Shown here: one piece after another, positions 35,337 to 43,103 of the stretch
Numbering within the stretch: position 1 is the first letter of the stretch
Layout of the letters: each line of letters opens with the position of its first letter
Assembly: GCF_003991135.1 (NCBI RefSeq)
Contig: NZ_CP016379.1
Location: forward strand, 3,410,001 to 3,474,000
Reading direction: 5' to 3'
DNA: 64,000 nucleotides
From: Anoxybacter fermentans
Lineage (GTDB): Bacteria; Bacillota; Halanaerobiia; DY22613
Program-made: the position numbers and the translations under genes
Notes under the pieces: model-generated
Told to the model about the DNA's origin: nothing
The model's database searches: none
The model's input: only the letters and a program-made list of their open reading frames with translations

Positions 35337-36392
35337 ATGAGTAAAAGATTAGAAGAAACAGTTAAGGCCATTAAACCCCTGGATAAAGTTATGATGGAAG
35401 AAGTACGAAAATATCAAGACACTTTGACCAAGCCGACCGGGAGTCTCGGTAGGTTAGAGGAGATTTCTATTCAGGTTGCTGGAATAACCGGTAAAAAAAC
35501 ACCTGATTTTGGCAAAAAAGCTGTTGTTGTGATGGCTGGAGATCACGGAGTAGTTGCTGAAGGAGTGAGCGCATTTCCCCAGGTAGTAACTCAACAGATG
35601 GTTTATAACTTTGCTAATGGTGGTGCTGCTATTAATGTTTTAGCCCGTCAAGCTGGTGCTGAGGTAAAGGTAGTTGATATTGGAGTAGCCGGTGATGTGG
35701 AGGTGCCAGGGGTCTGGGTAAGGAAAGTAAAATACGGAACGAATAATTTCTGTCAAGGCCCGGCAATGTCAAAAGAAGAAGCTATTCAGGCTTTAGAAGT
35801 AGGAATAGATGTAGCTGAAGAGCTGATTGAGGATGGTTTTAGTATATTGGCTACAGGTGAGATGGGGATTGGAAATACTACTGCAAGTAGTGCTATTGTC
35901 AGTTTGCTTACTGGATGTACGGTTGAAGAGGCAGTTGGCCCGGGAACAGGTGTGGATAATGAAGGTATTAAGAGGAAGATAAATGCCATTAAGCGCGGAA
36001 TTGAGGTAAACAAGCCTGATGTTAATGATGCTTTGGACGTACTTATGAAAGTGGGTGGCCTTGAGATTGCAGGAATAACTGGTTTGATTCTGGGGGCTGC
36101 TGCAAATAGAGTACCTGTGGTTATTGACGGTTTTATCAGTACAGCTGCTGCTCTTGTAGCTAAAGGACTGGCTCCTGAGTCTGTAAATTATATGATTGGG
36201 TCTCATTGTTCTGCTGAACCTGCTCATCGTCGGAGTCTGGAAATTCTGGGGATTAAGCCGGTACTGGATTTAAAGATGCGGTTGGGTGAAGGTACAGGTG
36301 CAGTATTGACTTTTTATTTAATAGAATCAGCCGTACGGATTGTTAAGGAGATGGCTACTTTTGAATCGGCTGGAGTGGCTACAAAGGAATAA
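35337..36392 (+). CDS. cobT: Nicotinate-nucleotide--dimethylbenzimidazole phosphoribosyltransferase
   Basis: Makes alpha-ribazole 5'-phosphate from the benzimidazole base and nicotinate mononucleotide. The 351-aa protein shows KPTGSLGRLEE near residue 32, MAGDHGVVAEGVSAFPQVVT near 68, GEMGIGNTTASSA near 175, the PGTGVD motif near 200, and the catalytic glutamate region RLGEGTGA near 318. It completes the lower-loop pathway with cobU, cobS and cobC. It is separated from cobC by palindromic repeat H. A GAGGT ribosome site precedes ATG 35337. A terminator follows. Confidence 0.95.
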   Translation: MSKRLEETVKAIKPLDKVMMEEVRKYQDTLTKPTGSLGRLEEISIQVAGITGKKTPDFGKKAVVVMAGDHGVVAEGVSAFPQVVTQQMVYNFANGGAAINVLARQAGAEVKVVDIGVAGDVEVPGVWVRKVKYGTNNFCQGPAMSKEEAIQALEVGIDVAEELIEDGFSILATGEMGIGNTTASSAIVSLLTGCTVEEAVGPGTGVDNEGIKRKINAIKRGIEVNKPDVNDALDVLMKVGGLEIAGITGLILGAAANRVPVVIDGFISTAAALVAKGLAPESVNYMIGSHCSAEPAHRRSLEILGIKPVLDLKMRLGEGTGAVLTFYLIESAVRIVKEMATFESAGVATKE

Positions 36393-36400
36393 GGTATTTT

Positions 36401-36448
36401 AAAAGGCTTTAAGGAATAAGGAATTATATTTCTTAAAGCCTTTTATTG
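36401..36448 (+). terminator. Terminator after cobT
   Basis: Perfect 13-bp stem AAAAGGCTTTAAG / CTTAAAGCCTTTT (36401-36413, 36432-36444) followed by ATTGTTT. The loop is 18 bases. Confidence 0.8.
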
Positions 36449-36810
36449 TTTGCGTTATAATGAGACCCAAAGGAAAAGGAATTATTACAGAGGAATCACT
36501 GGTTATTGGCTATAAAGTAAAGCAAGATTGATTCATCGGGGTGGCTATAAAGATTTTTTAATGAAGATGGGACTTTTATTTTAGAGATGATTGTATTTGA
36601 ATTATTGAGGAAATTATATTTGTTGAAACCATTTATTGTTTGTGTTATAATATAATATGTTGGACTTTAATGGAAAACTTTTAATGAATCTGATAGTGAT
36701 TGGAATACTAAAGTATGTCAGTATTTTAAGGATGAGCTAAATATACATGTAAAAAACCGTAAATAGACTCTTGCTGATGAATTGATTATATAGAAAAAGG
36801 CGGGATAAAA
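36449..36810 (+). promoter_or_regulatory. Gap with duplicated promoter-like segment before the HExxH protein gene
   Basis: A good sigma-A promoter is at TTGAAA (36623-36628), 17 bp, TATAAT (36646-36651). The segment AATTATATTTGTTGAAACCATTTATTGTTTGTGTTATAAT-like is a diverged direct copy of 36422-36462 in the cobT terminator region. Between them is non-coding sequence with only short broken frames; 36700-36780 looks like a decayed peptide-coding remnant. I see no other gene here. Confidence 0.55.
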
Positions 36811-37710
36811 TTGATTAATTTTAAATCTGACTTATTAGAACTCATGCTGAATAATTCAGAACAGGTATTCAGCTTAAAACATAAAGAACTTGAACTGATA
36901 GAATCTTATATTAATAGTTTTGGAACAGAAGAAACCATACCACCTATATCTCAATTGAAAGATAAAGAAAAATTAGAAGAGTATTACTCTTATTTAAGTT
37001 TTCTGAAATATAAAGATGATATAAAGGATCTGGCTTTTAGAATTCAAAATCTACCTCCTAATAAATTATTATCTTTTGTCTCCCAATTATTTGATCTCGA
37101 TCAGGAGCCGATTACTATTTATCTTACTCCAATCGGAAATCCAATTGGTGAGGCATATGTACGGAATGTGGATGGCAGATTTGTTGCATTTGTAAATCTT
37201 TCTGCCATAATGCGGTATAGTAATAATAGTGATGAAAGAATTGCTAAATTAATTCCGGTCCTAGAACATGAAATATTTCATATATTATTTGGCCGTTTTT
37301 ATACCCACTCATCGTATTGGAAAATTTATCAGAAAGATTTAACTCAGTTAAAGAAAGCGAAATTATTGATTCTTGATGAGGGAATTGGGCATTTTATTGG
37401 AGATAGAGTCAAGATTGAAGAATATCTTGATACAAGATATGAGATTCTGCGCAAAACTTTTATAAATTATCAAAAGGTAATTAATAAATTAACTCAAGGA
37501 GATTTACCTTTAGATGAAGCAAAAAAGTTGTTTATAAAAGGGATAGCTGGTCCGTATTTTGAAAAATATTTTGCAATTCCGGGTATGATAGCAGTTCATA
37601 TAATTTATAAGGAATATGAAATAGAAGGTATCAAAAGATGTTTAAAAGACATGTCTTTTTTTGAAGAATGTGGTCTTAAGAAACTAAATATTTTGTTTCA
37701 GAGCTCTTAA
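36811..37710 (+). CDS. Putative zinc metallopeptidase (HExxH protein), hypothetical
   Basis: A 299-aa soluble protein I cannot place in a named family. It has a gluzincin-like active-site arrangement: VLEHEIFHILFG with His153, Glu154 and His157, and about 33 residues later LDEGIGHF with Glu190 as possible third zinc ligand. No signal peptide or membrane segment is present, so it is probably cytoplasmic. The start is TTG 36811 after AAAAAGGCGGGAT; no ATG fits. Codon use is more AT-rich than the flanking cob and pho genes. It is a single gene behind its own promoter. The peptidase assignment rests only on the motif. Confidence 0.65.
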   Translation: MINFKSDLLELMLNNSEQVFSLKHKELELIESYINSFGTEETIPPISQLKDKEKLEEYYSYLSFLKYKDDIKDLAFRIQNLPPNKLLSFVSQLFDLDQEPITIYLTPIGNPIGEAYVRNVDGRFVAFVNLSAIMRYSNNSDERIAKLIPVLEHEIFHILFGRFYTHSSYWKIYQKDLTQLKKAKLLILDEGIGHFIGDRVKIEEYLDTRYEILRKTFINYQKVINKLTQGDLPLDEAKKLFIKGIAGPYFEKYFAIPGMIAVHIIYKEYEIEGIKRCLKDMSFFEECGLKKLNILFQSS

Positions 37711-37747
37711 TATTACCCGCCATATCTGGTGGGCTTTTATTGTTTAG

Positions 37748-37780
37748 TGTAACAAAATTGTAATACTTCTCGGCTATAAT
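37748..37780 (+). promoter_or_regulatory. Pho-box-like direct repeat and -10 upstream of the PhoB-like regulator
   Basis: TGTAAC (37748-37753) and TGTAAT (37759-37764) are direct repeats 11 bp apart, as in PhoB/PhoP boxes, and stand 10 bp upstream of TATAAT (37775-37780), replacing a -35 element. This suggests autoregulated, phosphate-starvation-type control. Regulator assignment is inference. Confidence 0.45.
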
Positions 37781-37790
37781 CTAATATAAT

Positions 37791-38011
37791 GATTAAACTG
37801 TAAAAAGCTAATTTTGAGTGCTATTGAAATTTTTCGTTAAATCATCTTAGTGAAATTTCAGTCGAAATAAGGCCTCATCTGAGGATTGATGAGCTAATCA
37901 AAGGTCATGATGACCCTTTGATTAGTGTGCCTTATTTCAACTGAAATCGAACTTTAGATGGTTTGAAAAATTTCTTTATGAAGTAAAAAATTAGCTTTTT
38001 GCAGTAAAGGC
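37791..38011. repeat. Palindromic interspersed repeat, copy I
   Basis: Full-length copy (221 bp), GATTAAACTGTAAAAAGCTA to GCAGTAAAGGC, with ATAAT at both borders. It begins only 10 bases after the -10 box of the response-regulator gene, so it would be transcribed as a long hairpin 5' leader. Confidence 0.9.
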
Positions 38012-38039
38012 ATAATTAAAACTAAAGGGGGCATTGGTA

Positions 38040-38729
38040 GTGAAGATTCTCGTCGTCGATGACGATCCCAATATTCGTCAACTTTTGCAGATGACTTTCC
38101 AGGTGGAGGGTTATGAAGTTATCCTTGCAGAAGATGGTAAAAAAGCCTTAGAACAGTTTAAAAAAAATCCTGTAGATCTGGTGGTTCTGGATTTGATGCT
38201 GCCAGAGATTGATGGTTGGCAGGTCTGCCGCAAATTAAGAGAAGAGAGTGATATTCCCATAATTATGCTTACAGCAAAAGATGATGAGGTTGACACCATC
38301 CTTGGTTTAAAACTGGGGGCGGACGATTATGTCACCAAACCTTTTAGCCCCCGGGAGCTTTTGGCCCGGGTGGAGGCGGTATTGCGCCGTGTCAATCAAA
38401 CTGATGGAAATTCCAAATATATTCTCACATATCCTGGAATTACCATTGACCAGATGAAACGTCAAGTAAAAGTAGATGGTAAAGAGGTTGAGCTATCTCC
38501 CAAAGAGTTTGATATACTCTGGGAACTAGCTCATCGACCCGGTCAAGTCTATAGTCGTGAAAAACTTCTGGACAGGGTTTGGGGATATGATTATTTTGGA
38601 ACGACCAGAACAGTAGATGTACACATTAAAAGGCTTCGTGCCAAATTAGAAGAAGTTCAGCCCAGGTATAACTATATACAGACTGTCTGGGGAGTGGGTT
38701 ATAAATTTGAGGTGGTACCCATTGATTAA
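38040..38729 (+). CDS. OmpR/PhoB-family response regulator
   Basis: A 229-aa two-component response regulator. The receiver domain (residues 1-120) has the acidic pocket VDDDPN, phospho-acceptor Asp in LVVLDLMLPE near 51, MLTAKDD, and GADDYVTKPF with Lys near 100. The winged-helix effector domain (128-227) is typical (VELSPKEFDILWELA, VDVHIKRLRAKL, VWGVGYKF). It is PhoB/PhoP/ResD-like; the following kinase is PhoR-like and a Pho-box-like repeat lies upstream, so phosphate response is the best guess. TTG 38034 opens the frame, but AAAGGGGGC spacing favours GTG 38040. Confidence 0.9.
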   Translation: MKILVVDDDPNIRQLLQMTFQVEGYEVILAEDGKKALEQFKKNPVDLVVLDLMLPEIDGWQVCRKLREESDIPIIMLTAKDDEVDTILGLKLGADDYVTKPFSPRELLARVEAVLRRVNQTDGNSKYILTYPGITIDQMKRQVKVDGKEVELSPKEFDILWELAHRPGQVYSREKLLDRVWGYDYFGTTRTVDVHIKRLRAKLEEVQPRYNYIQTVWGVGYKFEVVPID

Positions 38730-40488
38730 GACACTTTTTGGAAAAATTTTATTGATGTCATTGGTCATAATTTTGGTGGTTTCGGGAGTAACCGGGGTTG
38801 TTATGGATTTTTTTATTAAACGATTTATTCTCTATAGCAAAGAACAAGAGATGATCCGGCAAGGAGAGAGGGTAATAAATAGTATTGTTCGCTATATGAA
38901 GCAGCGTGATAATATAATGGTGGGGATGATGCATGGTAGAGGGATGTGGGTCATGCGGATTGCTGGAATGATTCGTGAGTTGGAAAAAGTTTTGGGTGCC
39001 AGGATCTGGTTAGTTGACAGGAATGGCCTTATATATGCTGAATCAGATCTGGTTCGTGAACTTAATGAAAATGAACTAAAGCAGTTACTGAGTGGGAAAA
39101 AAATTACCAAGTTCAATTGGAATGATGAATTAAATCAGCCAATTTTGGCTGTTGCTCTTCCAATAAATATTAACAATGAGGTTATTGGGGGATTATTTAT
39201 CATCACACCGATGGAAGAAGTTCATATAGCCCAGAGTAGGATTAGGCGACTTATGATTGGTTCTACACTGATTGGTACTTTAGTAGCTGTGTTTTTAGCA
39301 ATTTTATTTTCCCGTCATCTGACGCGTCCTTTATTGGCAATGCAAAATTTAATTCATAAGATGCGGAAGGGGGATTTTAGCGGTCAATTAGAAATTAAGC
39401 GGGGAGATGAATTGGGTGATCTGGCGCGCCATATTAATGATTTAAATCGGGAATTAGATAAAACCATAGATCTTTTGCGCACTGAACAGGAACAAACCCA
39501 GCGAATTATTAACAGTATGGCAGAGGGGGTAATATCTTTAAACCAAATGGGAGAAGTGGTGGTGATTAATCCCGCGGCCAGACGGATTTTGAAAATACCC
39601 GATTCCGGGCCAGCAGATTTACAGGATGTTTTTGAAAAATTGCCAGGTTTAGAGGAACAGGTTATAAAGGTGCAGCAGGAAAGGGCGCCATTAATGCGGG
39701 AAATAGAACTAAATAATCAGGTCTTCCTTTCCATTGTATCACCTATCTGCACTGGGGAAGATCAGGTATTGGGTGTAGTCATTGTTTTGCAGGATATTAC
39801 CAATCGCTGGCGTCTGGTTCAGTTGCAAAAAGAGCTAATAGCCAATGTTTCCCACGAATTTAAAACTCCCCTCACATCAATTAAAGGATTTGTCGAACTT
39901 ATGTTAGATCATAAAATTAAAGATGAAGTAGCGGTTCAGAACTCCCTTAAAATCATTCATTCCGAGACTCTTCGTTTAATTCGCATGGTCAATGATCTAT
40001 TGAAAATGGCTAGAATGGAATCTCTACGTCTAAGAAAAGAACCTACAGATTTGCTGGAATTGGTTCAGAAAGTTGTGGATAGTTTGGCATTGAGGCTTGA
40101 GGAAACCGGTGTTACAGTCCAGTTGGATTCATCCCTGAAAAGAAAAATGGACTTAGATCCTGATCGGATGGAACAAGTTTTTTATAATCTACTGGATAAT
40201 GGAATTCGCTTTTCACCACCCGGTGGTATTATTGAGATTAAAGCGATAGAAGATAATGGGAAAGTAAAAATTCAGATCCGTGATCAGGGCCCGGGAATTC
40301 CAGAGGAAGAAAAGGAGCTGATCTTTGATCGGTTCTATAAAGTAGAAAAAGCCCGTTCTACCAATGAAGCTGGTTCAGGGTTGGGATTGGCTATCGTTAA
40401 AAGTATTGTTGAAGAACATGGAGGACAAATCTGGGCTGATAATTATCCAGAAGGTGGAGCTGTCTTTGTAATTGAAATGCCAAAATAA
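38722..40488 (+). CDS. PhoR-like sensor histidine kinase
   Basis: A 588-aa membrane kinase partner of the preceding regulator. Two transmembrane segments (about residues 8-30 and 170-195) enclose a periplasmic or extracytoplasmic sensor domain. A HAMP domain follows (195-250), then a PAS domain (258-370), HisKA with NVSHEFKTPLTSIKG (phospho-His near 380) and HATPase (DNGIRFSPPGG, RDQGPGIP, GSGLGLAIVKSIV). The start TTG 38722 is favoured by GAGGTGG at 38709-38715 and overlaps the regulator's stop by eight bases. The architecture is that of PhoR/WalK; no pst phosphate transport genes are adjacent, so the signal is not proven. Confidence 0.9.
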   Translation: MIKTLFGKILLMSLVIILVVSGVTGVVMDFFIKRFILYSKEQEMIRQGERVINSIVRYMKQRDNIMVGMMHGRGMWVMRIAGMIRELEKVLGARIWLVDRNGLIYAESDLVRELNENELKQLLSGKKITKFNWNDELNQPILAVALPININNEVIGGLFIITPMEEVHIAQSRIRRLMIGSTLIGTLVAVFLAILFSRHLTRPLLAMQNLIHKMRKGDFSGQLEIKRGDELGDLARHINDLNRELDKTIDLLRTEQEQTQRIINSMAEGVISLNQMGEVVVINPAARRILKIPDSGPADLQDVFEKLPGLEEQVIKVQQERAPLMREIELNNQVFLSIVSPICTGEDQVLGVVIVLQDITNRWRLVQLQKELIANVSHEFKTPLTSIKGFVELMLDHKIKDEVAVQNSLKIIHSETLRLIRMVNDLLKMARMESLRLRKEPTDLLELVQKVVDSLALRLEETGVTVQLDSSLKRKMDLDPDRMEQVFYNLLDNGIRFSPPGGIIEIKAIEDNGKVKIQIRDQGPGIPEEEKELIFDRFYKVEKARSTNEAGSGLGLAIVKSIVEEHGGQIWADNYPEGGAVFVIEMPK

Positions 40489-40520
40489 ATTATCAAAACC
40501 TTATTTTAAAATTGATAAAA

Positions 40521-40655
40521 GGCTAAACTGTAAAAAGCTGATTTTTCGCTTCTTGAGAAATTTTTCGAACCATCTAAAGCTCGACTTCAATCTTGCTAAG
40601 ATGGTTTAGCAAAAAATTTCTATGTCGCTCAAAATTAGCTTTTTGCAGTTTAATC
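40521..40655. repeat. Palindromic interspersed repeat, copy J (short form)
   Basis: A 135-bp version, GGCTAAACTGTAAAAAGCTG to GCTTTTTGCAGTTTAATC, lacking the two apical hairpins like copy C. It lies between the kinase gene and the convergent mgtE terminator. Confidence 0.88.
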
Positions 40656-40708
40656 ATTATTATTTATTTCATACAATTAAATCAGTTTACTATTTTACAT
40701 TTTGTTTA

Positions 40709-40738
40709 AAAAGACCACCCTTATAGGATGGTCTTTTA
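40709..40738 (-). terminator. Bidirectional terminator after mgtE
   Basis: AAAAGACCACCC(ttata)GGATGGTCTTTT. On the minus strand it directly follows the mgtE stop and is followed by TTTTTAAAC. Confidence 0.85.
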
Positions 40739-40742
40739 TCAT

Positions 40743-42086
40743 TTAAATCATAAATTTCAGGAATAAACTAGACAATAATAGAAAGATAAGGAAACCGAAG
40801 GTATCAGTGGTAGCAGTTAAAAAGATGGATGAAGCAAGAGCCGGGTCGATTCCTACAGCTTTTAATCCTAGAGGAATAAGAGAACCCATTAAAGCTCCAA
40901 TAACCATATTGATTACCATAGCCAGAAAGATTACCAGACCGATAAAGAAATTTCCCCGCCAGAAATAGGCGATTAAGCCAGTAACAATTCCGATAGCAGT
41001 ACCATTGATCAGACCGATGAGAATTTCTTTAAAAAGAGTTTCTTTACTGTTTTTGAAATCAATTTCTCCTAGAGCCAGTCCACGGATCATAACTGCCAGA
41101 GACTGTTGTCCTGAGTTACCTCCAAGACCAGCAACAATAGGAAGAAAAGTAGCCAGAATAACCACTTGAGCTATTACATCTTCAAAAAGTCCGATAGTAA
41201 AAGAAGCAGTAAAAGCAGTAATTAAATTGACATATAACCAGGGTAGACGTTTACGAATAGAAATTCTCACCGGACTGATCACCTGTTCTTCATCATTGAT
41301 ACCTACCATCTTGAACATATCCTCAGTATTTTCAGCTTCAATAACATCAATGATATCGTCAACGGTAATAATTCCGATTAAAACTCCTCTCCGATTGACA
41401 ACAGGGATAACCGTCAGATCATACTTAGAGACAATCATTGCTACTTTTTCCTGGTCAGTTCCAGGAAGGACAGAGATGACATTATAATCGGTAATCTCTT
41501 TTAAAGGTTGATCATCAGGAGCTACCAAAATATCGCGTAAGTCCACAGTTCCTACCAGACGTTTGGATTCATCTACAACAAAGATGGTTTCAATAATCTC
41601 AGTTTTGGGGCCGATCTGTTTAATTTTTAATAATGCCTCAGTAGTAGTAAGATTTTCTTTTAGTGCGATAAATTCTGTGGTCATTAGACCACCGGCAGTA
41701 TCGGAATAATATCCTAATAAATGGCGGATGGTTCCAGCATTTTCTTCTTTCATCATTTTAAGAAGTTGTTTAGTTTCATTAAAAGGTAAATTACCCATAA
41801 TATCTGTAATATTATCAGCGGACATATATGAAAAAACTTGAATAATTTCATCTAAATCTAACAATTTCAGAAGTCGGATTTGGGCTTTTTCATCAGCTTC
41901 TTCGATCATTTCAGCAAGTTGTTCATAATCCATTAGTTCATAGATGGCAAGAATTTCTTCATCTTTCAATTCGGTTAATATTTCGGCTAAGTCCACTGGA
42001 TGAACAGTATCTAACCAGGTTTTAATTTTGTCAAAATTTTTGGTTTTAAGATTGTCTAGCAAGTTATTTAGCTGTTTATTAGCCAT
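40743..42086 (-). CDS. mgtE: Magnesium transporter MgtE
   Basis: A 447-aa Mg2+ channel/transporter. The N-terminal superhelical domain (residues 1-120, VHPVDLAEILTEL) is followed by tandem CBS domains (about 125-245, with TVDLRDILVAP and VVNRRGVLIGIITVDDII) that sense Mg2+. Five transmembrane helices (275-447) include the family motifs LGGNSGQQS and ALMGSLIPLGLKAVGIDPALASS. The frame is open from 42134, but AAAGGAGGG followed by TATTCTC places the start at ATG 42086 (MANKQLNN). A structured leader with terminator lies upstream, indicating transcription attenuation, probably by Mg2+. Confidence 0.95.
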   Translation of the reverse strand: MANKQLNNLLDNLKTKNFDKIKTWLDTVHPVDLAEILTELKDEEILAIYELMDYEQLAEMIEEADEKAQIRLLKLLDLDEIIQVFSYMSADNITDIMGNLPFNETKQLLKMMKEENAGTIRHLLGYYSDTAGGLMTTEFIALKENLTTTEALLKIKQIGPKTEIIETIFVVDESKRLVGTVDLRDILVAPDDQPLKEITDYNVISVLPGTDQEKVAMIVSKYDLTVIPVVNRRGVLIGIITVDDIIDVIEAENTEDMFKMVGINDEEQVISPVRISIRKRLPWLYVNLITAFTASFTIGLFEDVIAQVVILATFLPIVAGLGGNSGQQSLAVMIRGLALGEIDFKNSKETLFKEILIGLINGTAIGIVTGLIAYFWRGNFFIGLVIFLAMVINMVIGALMGSLIPLGLKAVGIDPALASSIFLTATTDTFGFLIFLLLSSLFLKFMI

Positions 42087-42114
42087 GAGAATACCCTCCT
42101 TTCTATGCGATAAA

Positions 42115-42245
42115 TCAAAAAAGCTTTTCTCCAACGAAAAGAGAAAAGCTGCTTAATAGTAAATGAGTAAATTTCCTTTCGTTGAGTTTTATTACTTATC
42201 TGACACTCCGGTTCAGTAGCACTTTCGTGATAGGAGTTCACTTAA
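42115..42245 (-). promoter_or_regulatory. Attenuator leader of mgtE, M-box-like magnesium riboswitch candidate
   Basis: On the minus strand the leader holds GTGAACTCCTATCACGAAAG and GTGCTACTGAAC, resembling the start of M-box aptamers (GTGAGGCTCCT...GCTGCTGCCC). It ends in a clear intrinsic terminator AGCTTTTCTC(ttttcgttg)GAGAAAAGCT-TTTTTT (42122-42150 on plus coordinates). The sequence CAACGAAAGG upstream can pair with the terminator loop and 5' arm, giving an antiterminator. The attenuator is well supported; the M-box identity is only moderate. Confidence 0.6.
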
Positions 42246-42321
42246 AAAAGATATTTTGCTTTTTTTTATATTATATCAAAAATCAAAAAGTCGTCAACTA
42301 GCGGAAGTATTTTGCTCTGTT

Positions 42322-42489
42322 GGTAAACTACAAAAAGCTGATTTTGAGTTGTTTAACTATCTTAATAAGATGGAAAAGAATGGTCTTATATGAGGATGTG
42401 ATAAGCTAATCGAGCTACTGAAATTGAACTTTAGTATGGTTCGAAAAATTTCTTTATGAAACGAAAAATTAGCTTTTTACTGTAAAATC
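42322..42489. repeat. Palindromic interspersed repeat, copy K (diverged, internally deleted)
   Basis: A 168-bp diverged copy, GGTAAACTACAAAAAGCTG to AGCTTTTTACTGTAAAATC, keeping outer arms and part of the inner stem. Confidence 0.82.
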
Positions 42490-42580
42490 TTTATTGTTAA
42501 ATTAAAAAACTTAGCAGGAATTTTGGGTTATCATATGGAAATATTATCGATTAAATACTGAAGAGGGTGGTAAGAGAAGG

Positions 42581-43003
42581 ATGAGGATTAGAGAAATGAC
42601 CATTAATGATTATGAAGAGGTTTATAGGTTATGGGCCAGTGCTGGTATAACTCTTAAAAAATCGGATGAACGGGAAGAGATTGAGAAGATGCTTAAACGC
42701 AATCCTAATACCTGTCTGGTTGGAGAAAAGGATGGAAAAATTATTGCTGCAGTTATGGGAGGATTTGATGGGAGAAGAGGTTATATCCATCATCTGGCAG
42801 TTCAGCCATCGTTGCAGGGCCAGGGTTATGGTGGTCAACTACTTAAAGAATTGGAACGAAGATTTACCCAGATGGGTGTAAAAAAAGTTCACCTTTTTGT
42901 TGTAGATACCAATAAAGAGGTAATCGGTTTTTATGAAAAAAACGGTTACATTCAGCGAGATGAATTAATTCCTATGAGTAAAACTTTACTTGATGAAATT
43001 TAA
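42581..43003 (+). CDS. GNAT family N-acetyltransferase
   Basis: A 140-aa acyl-CoA N-acyltransferase with the GNAT fold throughout. Motif A is visible as IHHLAVQPSLQGQGYGGQLLKELERR (residues about 67-95, the Q/RxxGxG/A acetyl-CoA loop) and motif B as FYEKNGYIQRDELIPM near the end. The sequence resembles the YpeA-type subgroup; the acceptor (amino acid, protein N-terminus or small amine) is unknown. GAGGGTGG precedes ATG 42581. It stands about 100 bases upstream of lysA and may be co-transcribed, but no functional link is evident. Confidence 0.88.
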   Translation: MRIREMTINDYEEVYRLWASAGITLKKSDEREEIEKMLKRNPNTCLVGEKDGKIIAAVMGGFDGRRGYIHHLAVQPSLQGQGYGGQLLKELERRFTQMGVKKVHLFVVDTNKEVIGFYEKNGYIQRDELIPMSKTLLDEI

Positions 43004-43103
43004 TCATTAATATAAATTGGAAGTTAGGTAGTGTTACAAATCTCTTCACTCAGGATGTAGTAAGAAATTTGATGGAACTTATGCCAGGGGGTAAGGGAAG
43101 ATA

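Noticed and set aside
36460-36531. A 23-codon frame starting in the TATAAT-like sequence after cobT
   Set aside because: Too short, no ribosome site, and its start falls in a promoter-like duplicate.
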